Assembly (NCBI GenBank): GCA_021399435.1 | Contig: JAJTUP010000008.1 | Location: 868,001 to 932,000, forward strand | DNA: 64,000 bases | Direction: 5' to 3' | Source of the DNA: Diaporthe sp. PMI_573 | Lineage: Eukaryota > Ascomycota > Sordariomycetes > Diaporthales > Diaporthaceae | In this document: in pieces, positions 1-11,407 of the stretch | Position numbering within the stretch: position 1 is the stretch's first letter | How the letters are laid out: every line of letters starts with the position of its first letter | Translations under genes and position numbers: made by a program | Notes under the pieces: model-generated | Database searches by the model: none | What the model was told of the DNA's origin: nothing | The model's input: the letters and a program-made list of their open reading frames with translations, nothing else

Positions 1-375
1 CTGGCACATGGATTCACCTTGGAGCTGGAAGGCAACACACATGCAGAACAGTGCTGTCTGATCAAACTGGCAGAGGCTCACGGCGTCTCAGAGGAGAATC
101 TCGCTCAAGTGCTACCCAAAAACCTGGCCCTCTACACCACCGTGGAACCATGCTCGAAACGTCTCAGCGGCAACATGCCCTGTGCTGAGAGGATCCTCCG
201 CCTAGCTGGAGTCATAAAAACCGTCTATGTTGGTGTCATGGAGCCCAAGAAATTTGTCGCGGACAACACGGGCCGGGAAGCCCTGGAGAAGGCAGGCATA
301 CAGTTTGTCCATGTTGAGGGATTGGAGGACGAGATACTCAACGTCGCCAAAGCTGGGCATGAGCCCTCAAAATAG
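1..375 (+). CDS. CMP/dCMP-type deaminase, RIB2/DRAP-deaminase-like (5' partial)
   Basis: The 3' part of a zinc-dependent cytidine/deoxycytidylate-type deaminase. The frame is open from base 1, so the start lies outside the window. Visible are the catalytic HAE (residues about 14-16 of the fragment) and the zinc-ligand segment PCSKRLSGNMPC, together the C/H-A-E...PC-x8-C deaminase signature. The SGN-x-PC form is typical of the riboflavin-pathway deaminases related to the C-terminal half of yeast Rib2, which deaminate a pyrimidine intermediate in riboflavin synthesis. The fragment ends in a natural stop (TAG 373-375) after a conserved tail with GHE. The riboflavin role is inferred from family resemblance; a general nucleotide deaminase is the alternative. 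Confidence 0.85.
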   Translation: MAHGFTLELEGNTHAEQCCLIKLAEAHGVSEENLAQVLPKNLALYTTVEPCSKRLSGNMPCAERILRLAGVIKTVYVGVMEPKKFVADNTGREALEKAGIQFVHVEGLEDEILNVAKAGHEPSK

Positions 376-842
376 AGGGACCAGCTTTCGCAAGTAATAC
401 CCGAATGCTGCATTACGTGGCGGCGACAGATATTGCGGTAGACTGCCGTGTCGTAGCGTCGCACATCCATCGTCTCGAGCAGTCTCGGATGTGGTTCGGG
501 CTTCCCAGAAATTGAGCCATGATTTGGCGCCAGGGTACGAAAGTGCAGACTGAGGCCCGAAATAAATGACGTGGACACTGAGAGAGTATTCGAACGAAAT
601 TATGCCCTTGCGAGGGCAACCGACTATCTTAGAACAGAACCGCAGCAGACTACGGAAGCTGAAGGTCAGGGATCTGAGTATCCGAGAGAGATATCCCAAT
701 TATCGGAGATATCGCACATGGTCGACTTTCAAACCTCCGATTTTGACCCCGAAGACACTACCTAGGTACTCTGAACGAATCCCGCCATCTATCACTCGTC
801 ATATACTCATCTGCCTGTGCAGCGGTGAGTGTACCGGCTATC
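376..842. other. Intergenic 0.4-0.9 kb, no gene seen
   Basis: Convergent 3' flanks of the deaminase and the MBOAT gene. Open frames here have no recognisable composition or motif. A 10-bp palindrome TACCTAGGTA lies at 759-768 and recurs at 16203-16212. Confidence 0.5.
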
Positions 843-2107
843 TCAAGCTGAGACCAACGACCGCTCTATCCATGGACCGACCACACGAACTGGCAGCAAA
901 GCAGCCGAGCTGATTCCGATTCTCATGCCGGGGTAGATATAGATAGGACTGGACCAGGTGAAAAAGGCAAATACCCAAAGATATCCCAGAACATGGCGGA
1001 GACGCTCAGGCAACAAGGATATGGCCACAGGCGCAAGGGCATCCTCCAGCATGATGAAGGCGGCGTGCAGGAGGAAGAAGAATACAGCTCCATTTTCAGC
1101 GTCTGACACGCCCATCAACCTGTCAGCGTGGTAGTGGATCAAGCCAGAAATGAGGAAAGCAATCATTAGGCGCGTGTAGCGAGAGACCGCTGAGTGACGC
1201 TTGACGAACGGCAGGGTGTGATCGACGATCAGGTTGGCGTGGCCTGTCAAAAAAGAGCGAAACATCTGGTGCCAGGAAATACTGCCGGTGACCTGTCAGC
1301 AATGTACATTCTGAATCAAGCGCCAAATCTTAGGAACGTACCCCCAAAACCGCCGGATGGTGTATGCCTCCGAAAATGACCCATACAGGGGAGGACAAAC
1401 TGCGGGACTGCTTAGTCCCAACAGCACAGCAACGACAGCACCACGTTGGTCATGAATAGGTTGAGAATGCCAGTTGTGAGCCAGTATCCGACGACCGTGC
1501 CGGAACGGAAGGCGATATCGTCGGTACCCAAGTTCCGCAAAGAGAAAAGAGCGACCTTGTCTGCTCGCACCATGTGTTGCTCTGGCGGTGGCATCGAGAC
1601 CACAGCATCTACGAATAGATATGCTAGTAGTGTAACGGCAACACGCCCGAGAACAAAGCCAGTACGGCTCTGCGTCTGCAGGCTGACTGAAGATGGGACA
1701 TTCTTCACCTGCCAGGGGGTCCCAACTCGTCGGACGTTCCACAAGACGCCCGCCGCCGTCCTGACACCGCGAAACATGCGCGAGCTTGATTGGCGGAGGC
1801 TTGGAAGTTGGGCAGCGTGTACGCGGGTGACCAGAGCCAGGTCTGAGGCGCTGAGGAACTGGACCCAGAGCAGCGAGGCTACTGTTACGGCCCAGTGCGG
1901 CCTCCCATTCCTTAGGCATACAGGAACGACCAGTTTCTCCATGCACATGGTTGTTGCACACAATATGACAAGCCCAGCAGCCCGTTTGCCGGCTGACCGT
2001 GGTGCCGTGCTGAGGATTAGGCGGGTGAACAGGGCGAGGAAAACCACCTCGGTGCAGAAGAAGCCCAGCACTGAGCGGAACACACTGTCTGGCAGGTCTG
2101 GCGTCAT
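843..2107 (-). pseudogene. Wax-synthase/MBOAT-type membrane acyltransferase, frame-broken
   Basis: A polytopic acyltransferase of the wax-synthase-like group, which in fungi includes acetyltransferases of terpenoid and meroterpenoid pathways. Exon 1 is 2107-1342 and exon 2 is 1281-843, with intron 1341-1282 (GTACGT...CAG). Splicing joins RRFWG to a WHQ segment, rebuilding the RRFWGxxWHQ signature; exon 2 then has the SGLIHYHAD motif and several hydrophobic helices. Length (about 400 aa) fits the family. Within exon 1 the frame breaks near 1427-1432: the upstream frame reaches a stop at 1412-1414, while the conserved PPLYGS...RRFWG part is in another frame. One missing base explains it and there is no room for an intron. 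It may be a young pseudogene or an assembly error. No backbone gene is adjacent. Confidence 0.7.
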
Positions 2108-3548
2108 TCTGCCGGTCTTTAGACTTGTCTCAATGCCGGACTGGCTGGGTGAGGCTGTCTAGCAAGATAGCAAGTCCACTAATCGAGGACAATGAGGTGA
2201 TCGTTCAACCGAATGGGAAATTCAAGGACAAGGATCGAAAAAGTGACTGATTGAAACAGCTACAACTTCTATGAGGGTGATTTCGGCGTGAAATTGCGAG
2301 AGGGAAAACTTGGAGCCGTAGGTGGTAGTCACTTAACGGTTGGCTTTAGCAACCTGCTGTTGGTGATTGTGTTGAGCCGCAGCCAATCATAGTTTGATAC
2401 AACTCAATGCCTCCACCTGGAGGGTTACCTTGTCCAAAACCCACTTGGATTATGCGACAGAGACAGAAATTAGACTACATCCGGACTGGACTGGGACTCC
2501 GGATGGGTGCAAAGATTCACATACTTTGCGCAACCTTGGCCCGCTGTCTGCTGAGCAACTCCACTTGGACCCAACAGCGTATGTGTGGAACACTTCTCGC
2601 TTCATTTGGATTTGCCCCCGGCTAGCCTGTTCTTTCTTGTTATTGTTGACATGTTGGTCAGAGGAACACAGTGCATCATTTTAATGTAGCTTCTTCAGGT
2701 TGACGGCCTTGTCAATGTTCTCAATTGACAGGAATTAGCTATCCCATCGACACAAGAAGCGAAATAGTCAAGTCGCGCGGACAAGCTGAGCGGTCAAACT
2801 TAACAGTTTCTAGACATACTTAGCTAATTCATTCTAAGATGGATATGAAATCACAGTGATGTCTGTCGAATGCCCGTCAATGGACCATCATTCTAGAAAC
2901 TTGGTCTAAAGCCAGTCAGCATCTTCCTGAATAGACTTGAGCTTATGTGCTGGAGGTCTAATTTCCCTTGCATTGGGCCTTTCGGTTTCGTATAATCACT
3001 ATGTTAGGAAATGTGCTCTTCAGCGTGCTATGGAGTACGAATTATGATCATGAGATAGTGGTCACTGGAATTTATTAACCTGCATAATTGGTTACAATAA
3101 ATCGTGAAGTGCCAGGCTGGTGCCAAACGAGCAGAGAGGGTCCGTTCATAGATGAGTGAGTATTTCAATTCAAGTGTCATCCGTAGATTCCCTCCTCTCG
3201 GGCGAAAACTTTTTCCATACACTTCGCAATTCAAACTTTGAAAAGTATGATTCTGTTGCCACAGTGAAGATTAAACCATGTATAATGGGGTGTGTGTAGA
3301 CTAGGCAGATGTTAGTAATTGTGACAGGTTGCAGCTGTGATCTCACTTCGTGTCACCCACCGTGCAGCCTTGCACTCCGCCTGCTGGCCTAGGCAATCTG
3401 CCGTGTTGTACTGCATATGCCTTGCACTGCCACCAACTAGGGTGAAATTCGTGGAGATAGGCATGGTTTGCTCACTCCATCCCCCCCCCCGAAAACCTCT
3501 TTCTTCAAACTCAGCTGGCGCGGACTATTGTTCATCTAACCTCGAGTT
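2108..3548. other. Intergenic 2.1-3.5 kb, no gene seen
   Basis: About 1.4 kb, moderately AT-rich, with no supported coding exon on either strand. It should hold the promoter of the MBOAT gene and of the ubiquitin-like-domain gene. A run of ten C lies at 3481-3490, 59 bp before the downstream ATG. Confidence 0.5.
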
Positions 3549-5442
3549 ATGGCGGCACCAGGCTTCGGCTTCTCTGTGGGAGACTTCATCGCAGGAGTGA
3601 CTCTGGTCAGAAAACTGATCCGGGCTTTGGATGACTCGGCCGGAGCGAGCACCAGCTATCGTCAGCTAGTTTCAGGGCTTTCTGACCTGGACGAGGCCCT
3701 CACAGCCGTCAGCAATCTGCAGCTCGATTTAACAGAACCAGCTCAGAAGATCGCCCTGGAACAGGTTGCGTCGAAATGCCAGCTCAGTATCATGACCTTC
3801 CTCAAGCAAAACGGCAAGTTCAAAGGCTCATTGGGGATCACTTCCGGACAGCCTAATTCGACTCCTGCCTGGTGGCGAGCTAGCCTTCACAAGATCCAGT
3901 GGGCGCTGTGTAAAGACAGTGCCATTCAAGCACTTCGGACCGAGATTCGAGCCCATACAGTTACATTGAACCTTCTTCTCTCCACCATTCAGACGTATGT
4001 AATTACTGGGACGAATTGCAATGCTTCAGTTGCTATGTTTAATGAGCTGACAAGATCTCCAGAGCGTCTACAAATCTACAAAAACAGGCAACTGATAACT
4101 GCACGAATCTAGTCCAAAAGGCTCAAGTCCAGTCAGGAGAAACTATGGCGCTCGTGAAGCAGAACCATCAACTGCTAGCTTTCCAGGCGGACCAGATAGC
4201 TTCGATTTCATCGACAGTTGCCAAGTTTGTGGATAGTCACCAAGCTGGTGCAACTGAGGCGGATGACCTGCGGTCATTATACACCAAAGTTATGGAATCC
4301 AATATCAAAATTTCCACTACGGTCCTGCACATGCACCAAATCTTATCCAACCTTCCAGCCCAGGTCGACCGCCAACAGCCAATTGTCTTTGAGGACGCCC
4401 ATGGGAGACTAGCCCCTTTTCATGTAGAGTTCATCAACTCTTTTGCAGTGTTTCAGGCAGTGCTTGAGGCGAGGTTCCGAGATGTGCCTGGTCTGAGGAA
4501 AGTCAAAAGTCTCGAATACGCAATGCAAGACGTGGCCTCAAGAAGAAAGATTGACTTGGCAGGATCATGGGAGTCAATCTTTCGACCTGGCAGAAGGGTG
4601 AACATGAGTATGGTGTTCCAGCAGGATCAAGCCCAGTCTTCGTCCTGCCCTGGATGCTTCACAGAAAATGCCGTCGTGGGAGACGACACAAAGGATGACG
4701 TTCAATGGTCAGTTACACAGCGTATCAATTTCCAGCTCTTCTAAAGTTCTACCTGAACCGTCTTAGGGGATCCAAGCTGATGGCTGAATGTGTACAGTTC
4801 AAATACATTTTGTGGCATGTGGTATAGACGTATAACGGGGCCTGAGGCCGCCACGTCCAATATCGAGGCAAAGCCACACGACGAAAGTGCCATTGAAGAA
4901 ATGGATGCAATAGATGATTTTCGCCGCGTTCAAATTTTGCACCCACCGACGATGGTCAAAAGTGAGCTGAAGCAGGGTATTCGACCTGAGAGAAGTGAGC
5001 TGAAGCAGGGTATTCGACCTAAGAAAAGTGTGGTGACGCTGGGTATTCGACCTAAGAAAAGTGTGGTGACGCTGGGTATTCGACCTGAGAGAAGTGAGTG
5101 ATCAAGCGGCCTGAACACATGAAGAGCACTGCGTATGCTGACATTATTGGAACAGGTAGCAGGGCCTACGCGACATCTGGCAGCTCCAGCGGAGATACAT
5201 GGGTCACGGCCCGGGCCTACGGGACCGATACTTCGTCCACGGGAAGCATGTGGTCCACTCAGCAGCCGGTGCAGAGCGCCGACACGAAGACGTGGATCAA
5301 CAGTAAGGGTCAGTTCGTAACTGTCATCAACCACAAGCAACGAAATCGCCATGATGAGCCGAGTCCGACGTATAAGTCAGCCAAGAAAATGGCAAACAAG
5401 CATGAGCCTGCCAGTACGGGCACAAAATTGCACACAGTCTAA
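3549..5442 (+). CDS. Fungal ubiquitin-like-domain protein with N-terminal STAND/NACHT-type region and 33-bp repeats
   Basis: Four exons: 3549-3994, 4063-4707, 4798-5093, 5156-5442 (about 557 aa). Introns are 3995-4062 (GTATGT...CAG), 4708-4797 (GTCAGT...CAG) and 5094-5155 (GTGAGT, branch GCTGAC, CAG). The N-terminus (FSVGDFIAGVTLVRKLI) resembles the helical N-terminal domain common in fungal STAND/HET-associated proteins. The middle is helical. From about residue 260 a ubiquitin-like region follows (IVFEDAHGR, WESIFRPGRRVNMSM), then a CPGC and CGMWYRR segment. Four 11-residue units with the core GIRP sit near residues 436-480, followed by a Ser/Thr/Gly-rich tail. If intron 3 is retained the protein ends at 5101. 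Function unknown; the architecture suggests an adaptor or signalling role, which is inference. Confidence 0.75.
4961..5100 (+). repeat. 33-bp tandem repeat, four in-frame units
   Basis: Four adjacent 33-bp units (4961-5092) plus a short start of a fifth. All share the core GGTATTCGACCT. Units 1-2 begin AGTGAGCTGAAG and units 3-4 begin AGTGTGGTGACG; units 1 and 4 end GAGAGA while 2 and 3 end AAGAAA. The length is a multiple of three, so copy-number change keeps the frame. The last unit runs into the GTGAGT splice donor at 5094. Confidence 0.9.
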
Positions 5443-7876
5443 TGACTATGGGTTGGCCATCTCGTCAGAGTACTCGCACCTCGATCATTCGGGCTTGAAT
5501 TTTGCGGAAGCATCTGCACTAATTCAGGGAATATTAACTCCGTTTTCAATCAGTGGTCACAATCCAGAAATCATCGCTTTGTTATTTCAGTAAAACGCAT
5601 AGTCTTTCTTCTAATACACTAACGCTACTCATATCCCTGCTCCGCTAAAGAACGTCTTCCACAAGCTCAGCCCTGGGCGACTCCCTCCATGCCATTGTGT
5701 TGACAGCGGCATTCAACCGCGTGGGCGTTGTTTCACAATTCCCGAGCACATTCGCCCTTTACTCACCGAACGCACCCTGGTAGGCCCCAATTCTCATTCT
5801 CAAGTTTGCAATTATGTGTTTCTTTTGGCCAGTCCGATTAAACAACGTGTACGTGGCCGTGTCCAAATCTTTAATTGATTAGCTAATATTTTACTGTAGC
5901 ATAGTAGAAAGTACCGCCTCCTTAAAGACCTCTGCCTCCCTTGCGGTCGCGAGCAACTCGTTGGACCATAACGGCCAGCTCAGTAATCGTGGCCTTGACA
6001 CAAAAGTACCTGAGTATCACACCACCTATACTTTTTCGATCACTAGGCCAAGGGGAATCCCCGCAGCGACAGTAATATCCAGAATATCAGCGGCGAGGGC
6101 GGGCTAGCAGGAGGAAAAGCCCCATGTTATCCAGGACAAAGGAGGCAGCAAGAACATCAATGTGGAGCGCGCAGTTGAATAACTTGAACATAATACAGGA
6201 GAAGGCCATGAGGAGTCAGAAGTAGGATTACATGTTTGGGGTCTCCAGTGCACACAGACACAGTGGCAGCGTCGGGGTGGGTTTGATGAGAGAATGTGTA
6301 GTTTTTGGGAAACTCTTCTAAAAATCGTAGGAGAGACTGGACTTTAACACTACCACGCCAGTCCTTGTTCTGGCTTATTGCTCGGGTTGGGAAACATTAT
6401 ACAGTTCATAAATGTCTTTGATGCTAACATTTGTAAATACTTATTAAATGATGCCACGGCCCCGCCCCCCAGATGAACCCTGAAAACATTTGTGCTGCCA
6501 ATGTAATGTTGTCGGTGTCCAATGTCCAGTGAGGCGAGCATGATGTCGATTTGGCCATAGACGCGACCTGTCACGCATGGGAATATGCAAGATATTTATT
6601 GGGCGGAAATTTCGCATGGACCTTTCGCAAAACTATATTACTTGGGGTGGGCTCATGTGTGATATCTCCCATGGAGTCATGACGTTTCTTTATGTTCATT
6701 CGCAGAGAACAATTAACGAGTGTCCCCAAGTCACTCGTACTACTACAGCTCTCACGTGTCCAGGGCAGAGGGGCTGAAGTACTCTCCGGTGAGGCGGAAG
6801 GTTGCCTGGCAAAGCATCTGAAGGTGACGTGAGGAGAGCATGTTGGCTGCAAACTTTTCTTCTTGTTTCGTTTCTTTTCTCCTTTTCTTTTTGGTTAGGC
6901 ACCTCGGCAAAAGTACATTCTTTACGGAATCAGTATGTCGTGGCGACGGCACCACGTGCAGTAAAGTTTAAGGATTGCGCCTTTCCCTCGCCACTTGAAA
7001 CCTGTTACATACTTTGTTCTTCTCTGATGCAGTTCATTGGTGCCAAACCGAGAGTCACAAACCAGACCCACTATTCTGGCGCGCCATTCCTATAAACAGG
7101 AGCTTCCCACGCTTTATTGCAAATAGCTCTCAATTCAGTCTTCGCTGCTCTATTCAATACATTGATCGCGCACGCTTGAATTATGACAACAAGTTATCTG
7201 GGGCCCTTGGGTATCAATGCCTCTGATGCTGCTGCCCCGCAGGCAGGGCAACCCGAACCCAACCAAAACTTGCCTCTTGCATATTTAAAGCCCACTGACC
7301 GCCCGTCCTTTCGTCGCTTGGGTTTGAAGAATTTGTTTTTGCTAACGAAACCTTGCGCTGTAACAGAGGAAAGTGGGGTATCTCCTACGCCTTGACCGAA
7401 AAGCAAGTGCCTGCCGTCATCATGCAAACCAACCAAGTTCCTTTTGCATAACGCCGCAGCTCCAAGCAGATGGGTATATCCAAAGAAAACCTCCCCTTCT
7501 CAGCTCGCTTCTCAGGCCTATTTTGAAGTTCTGTCGCCAGAAATGTTCTCGTTGTTGGACAGCCAAAGAAGGGAAAAGATCCCTAAATGCCTATTTGGCT
7601 GGTTTACACCCCGCCCAAACTGTGAATTTCCCCGCCCAAGCATCTCATGCGTATAGTTAACCAGAAGACAGAGTCGAGAGCCCGGTTATATATCAGAGTC
7701 AAAAGAAATGTGAAAAATGAAGAAATTTGCGCGCATCCGAGTAGCAGCAAGCCATCACTTGCTGGCCACTCTCGCCCGTGGAGACACGCAGCCGAACTCG
7801 GGATCCTGACCTCGGCGGGGAGGTGATTTGGCTGCCTAGTTGAGCACTCCGACCGCGGCGGATTTAGCTGGATTAT
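5443..7876. other. Intergenic 5.4-7.9 kb, no gene supported
   Basis: About 2.4 kb without a convincing gene. A TATAAA lies at about 7091 with an ATG at 7183 opening a 70-codon frame, but that frame shows no motif and no in-phase splicing, so it is not called. Pyrimidine-rich tracts occur near 6860-6890. Confidence 0.45.
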
Positions 7877-9454
7877 CTAGCCATGGAACCTTTTGGCCCT
7901 GCCAAAGCCTTGGCTGTCGGCGTCAGCCTTGCGTTTACTCGCACCTCCGACGGCCTGAGACTCGCTCGTCGATGAAGCAGCCGTCCTTGCGCTTGGAGCA
8001 AGTCCTTGATTCCCAGTCGAGCTGGCTATCTGTCGTGCCAATTCTAACGGGACCTGTGTGTTGTTGAACACAAAGACTTGGTTGGCGTTGATGACGAGCG
8101 GGCTCGGGTCAGCGTGCGAGGGCCGCGTGGGTTGGTAGCCGCCCGGATGCACAGTCGGGACCATCTGCTGTGCTGGACCATCAGCATCGCCGAAGGAGGG
8201 AGTGGCCGGGCCATCCAGCTGATCCATGTCGGAAGACGGTGCACGAGGAGGGGTCGGGCATCGAGGAGGGGGGATATGTGAACGTTGTTGGTCGAGATCG
8301 GCAAAACAACTCGTCCCAAAGACGACATCAACTGTCATCACCACCTCTTTCACGTCGTCGGCACTCAGCACGACACATGAGGTGAAGTGTACTCTCTGGT
8401 CATTTGGGTCTTCGAATTCATCGGCGGCACGTCCGGCATACCTCCATTGTATGCAGACCGTACCGTCATCTTCTGACTCGAGTTTGTGGAACTTGACGGT
8501 TTCTTCTCGGATGAAGCTCACGGCACCTTCACTGCGTCTCGAGTGAGCGAAGCCAAACATGCCGTGATGCGGACGAAAGAGGGTAATGCCGTGTAGCGCT
8601 ACCTGATACATGAGGTTAGCGCCGAGCGACGGTGGGAGGTAAGTGCGCGATGTCGTGTGATGCTTACCTGATCGTCCACAGGGCCGTACAAAGCTAACCT
8701 CCCGGTTGGGCTGTTGGAGTCGGCCTCGTCCTGCCTTCCGCCGACGCTGCTGTCGGGCGGCGAAAGGGCAGTGCGCTGTCTCCAGTCTCTCCATATACCA
8801 AGGATCTCTTTAGAGTGCTGGCTAACGAAGTCCTCGGTGAATATACCGTCCGTTACGAGATATTTGGCCAGGCCACTGAGGGTTTCGGGGGGGTTTGTGG
8901 CGGTGTCCAGGGCGGCCAAGACAAGGTTGCGATCGGACGGGTCCATGTGGGCGGCGGCGGCGGCGAAGACGGCCGTCGACACCCTCGGCGCCGTCGCCGA
9001 TCGTTTGACCGTGGAGTCCCACAATTGTATTATGGATCCATCCGGTACGGTCACGGGCGCTTGATATATATACTTGGTGGTAGGTGATGTCGCGACGCGT
9101 TGGACTGCATGCTACCTGATGCAGCGGTCGTGGCGCGGCCACACCAGCAGGCGCAGACAAGGAATCGGCAATTATGGTCTGGGCTTCCACAGTGTTGGAC
9201 GATGGCGAGGGCGAGGGCGATGGACTTGGTGTCGAGCGATGCGCGATGAGAGATTCGAGAAAGGTGGGCGATAGCGATGTGGAGGTACTGGTGACTGGTG
9301 GAGGGAGGATGGGCAAGTGAATGCGGTGTAATGGAAGAGATATGGGATTTGGGTGCTCTACCGCCGCTTCACTGCAGTCTTCCGCACTGAAAATGACCGC
9401 CAGCTGCGTTTTGGAGGGGTGGGGAAGGCGCATGGTGAGGGTGTGAGGGTGCAT
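7877..9454 (-). CDS. Orphan protein with a basic C-terminal nuclear-localisation-like tail
   Basis: Three exons: 9454-9116, 9072-8668, 8602-7877 (about 489 aa). Introns are 9115-9073 (GTAGCA...AAG, 43 bp) and 8667-8603 (GTAAGC...CAG), both phase 0. The N-terminus is Ser/Pro-rich with SPSPSPSPSPS at about residues 80-90. The middle has a hydrophobic-aromatic segment (ALHGITLFRPHHGMFGF, then VCIQWRYAG) and a VVMTVDVVFG strand, suggesting a folded beta-rich domain. The C-terminus is Pro/Ser-rich and ends with KRK and RAKR clusters like a bipartite nuclear signal. I do not recognise the family. The start could be the ATG at 9454, the one at 9433, or an upstream codon. A nuclear regulatory role is only a guess from composition. 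Confidence 0.55.
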
Positions 9455-9850
9455 GTACCGTCCGGAGTAGTACGGTGAGAGATGACGTTCCTGCAGCTGG
9501 CCCAGTCCGCCCCTCGTCCTCGCCCTCACCACCCTTGCTAAGTACCACCCTTGTGCCACCCTTGGGTATTCTACTCCCCTAACCCAGCTCTGTCGCTGCT
9601 TCTACCGCACTGACGCCGTTGCTCTAAAGAACAACTTGAGCGACTTGGCCGAGGACACGGTCATCTCTTGGTTCAACACTCTACGAATCTTTGGAGCCTA
9701 TCAATGTCATCACACAGGCGATGGCTGACTGCTGTGGGGTGCTTGGGTCGACAAGTCTGCAGTACGACTTGGTAACAGGAGAACAACCACATCCACACTC
9801 TGCCTGGTCGCCATGCATGCTCGCACATATATCTGACAAGCTCCGAAGCT

Positions 9851-10771
9851 CTAACTCTTCTCCTTGCCTTTCGACGAGGAGCCCCTCTCGCGCCGCCTTT
9901 CACTTCTGGTCTCCTGGTATGTCGTCTTATCCCGTGCTAGTTTTGTTCGATCCGCCAATGCTTGTTCACGAGCCTGTCTAGTCCGCATCTCGTCTTCTGG
10001 CTAAACCAGCTCGGGAAGTCAGCGAAAGGCAGGAATGAGGCACGAAGCCCGGGGCACTCAAGGCCCAATACTTCTCTGCCAGGTACTGTGTGATCTCACC
10101 GTCTTCTTCTTCATCGCCGTATAAGCGATGGTCTTTCTGGGGCACTCCATCAGAAGCGAGCCCTGGATCTTCTGTATTGACTCGAAACCAAGCAGAGGCT
10201 TCTCAATCCGCGCGTCTTCTGGAGGGAGGATGTAGAATTCCGTTGTGCCGTATTCGTCTCCGGAACCCATCCAGCTGACTTCGACTCGATACCGGCAGGT
10301 GACCTCGCCCACGGTCAGATTGAATGTCTCCGGCCTTGGGAGACCCAGCATCTCAAGATTGTAATCCTTTGCCATCCCTTCAGTCATTATATTCACGTCC
10401 GAGCCCGTGTCCATCAGTATCTCCACGGGCTGCGTGTCCCCGGATCCAGGGTTCAACAGCCACATCCAGCGAGCGCGGTCTTTTCTCATCTCGTCGAATT
10501 TCGCTTGCCTCACCTCCTCAGCCTAGAAACGAGCATTAGTAGGGGGGTTCGACAGACGGTTTCGGTCGAGAAACTGGCTCGATCCACTTACTTCCTGCCT
10601 ATTCAAGAACTTTGCGGCCTTTTCCTGCTCCACAGTGGTATAACCGCCACGCATCCGCGCCCCGTACTCCTGCGCATTCTTCTCGTACAGCAGCTTCCTT
10701 TCCACTTCCTTCAAGACTTCCCGAGAGAACCCATTCCTCTGCTCGAACTCTGCGTCGCTGAGATTTTCCAT
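9851..10771 (-). CDS. Retropepsin-like aspartic protease domain protein (cellular, spliced)
   Basis: Three exons: 10771-10592, 10522-10100, 10000-9851 (about 250 aa). Introns are 10591-10523 (GTAAGT...TAG) and 10099-10001 (GTGAGA, branch GCTGAC, TTTAG), both phase 0. The N-terminus is a charged helical region. Exon 2 holds a retropepsin fold: strand EILMDTGSDVNIM with the catalytic D-T-G, then GEVTCRYRVEVSW, and KPLLGFESI in place of the usual second-half IIG/ILG strand. The C-terminal exon is charged and helical (PEDEMRTRQAREQ) and ends in a Lys/Arg/Ser tail. No reverse transcriptase, integrase or LTR flanks it, and it has introns, so it looks like a stand-alone cellular gene, perhaps domesticated from a retroelement. 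A start at 10912 is also possible. Substrate unknown. Confidence 0.65.
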
Positions 10772-11407
10772 ATTGTGCGCAACCAGAAATGAGCCAATGT
10801 GTTGGTCGCAAGCCCGGAAATGGTGTGTTCGTTGAGGAGGCCTCCACCGAGTGAGCTCCAAACCGCCGTGTGCACTGCCGGGCCAGATAATTGGGTCAGC
10901 CTCAGCGGGCACACCAAGCGGGGCTGTATAACACCTACTTATATGGATTGTCCATTTTCTGTCGCTATCCCGGGACGGTGTCGGGCCGCAACACAGCGCT
11001 CTCTTTCTCTTTGACCGTCTGCTAATCCGGAAAGGTCAGGCACCCAAAGTGCACATTGACGGACCAATCCCTAGACCCGACGAGAAGACTAGATGGGTGG
11101 TTTCATCCATGATAGTTGCATGGCTCGCCGGATTTATATGCACTGCTCAAGCAGGCTGTGAGCCCATTGAGCCTCTCAAAAAGCCTGTCGGCCCACCATC
11201 ACTAGACTCGGGCGCACCAGTGGCTTGAGCCTGCAGCCTGCGCCTGCTGCATGTGGTGCCCCTCACACCAATGCTTGTGCGGGATTGTCATTCACTGGAT
11301 CACGTTACACTGCATCAAGGCCCTTGATCAGATCCTGCCAGCCGCATTCAGAGAGTTGAGTAATCTGAAGCTGCGAACTTCCTTCACCAGGTATATCGAA
11401 ATCAGCC
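10772..11407. other. Intergenic, divergent promoter region
   Basis: About 0.6 kb between the retropepsin-like gene (minus) and the DUF6594 gene (plus). It should hold both promoters; no other gene or repeat was seen. Confidence 0.45.

Noticed and set aside
566..913. Overlapping plus-strand frames after the deaminase
   Set aside because: They overlap the end of the MBOAT gene on the other strand and show no motif or splice structure.
2394..2684. 96-codon plus-strand frame
   Set aside because: Two overlapping frames of similar length, low-complexity composition, no start context.
7183..7395. 70-codon frame after a TATAAA box
   Set aside because: No motif, no continuation by splicing, and a shadow frame on the other strand.
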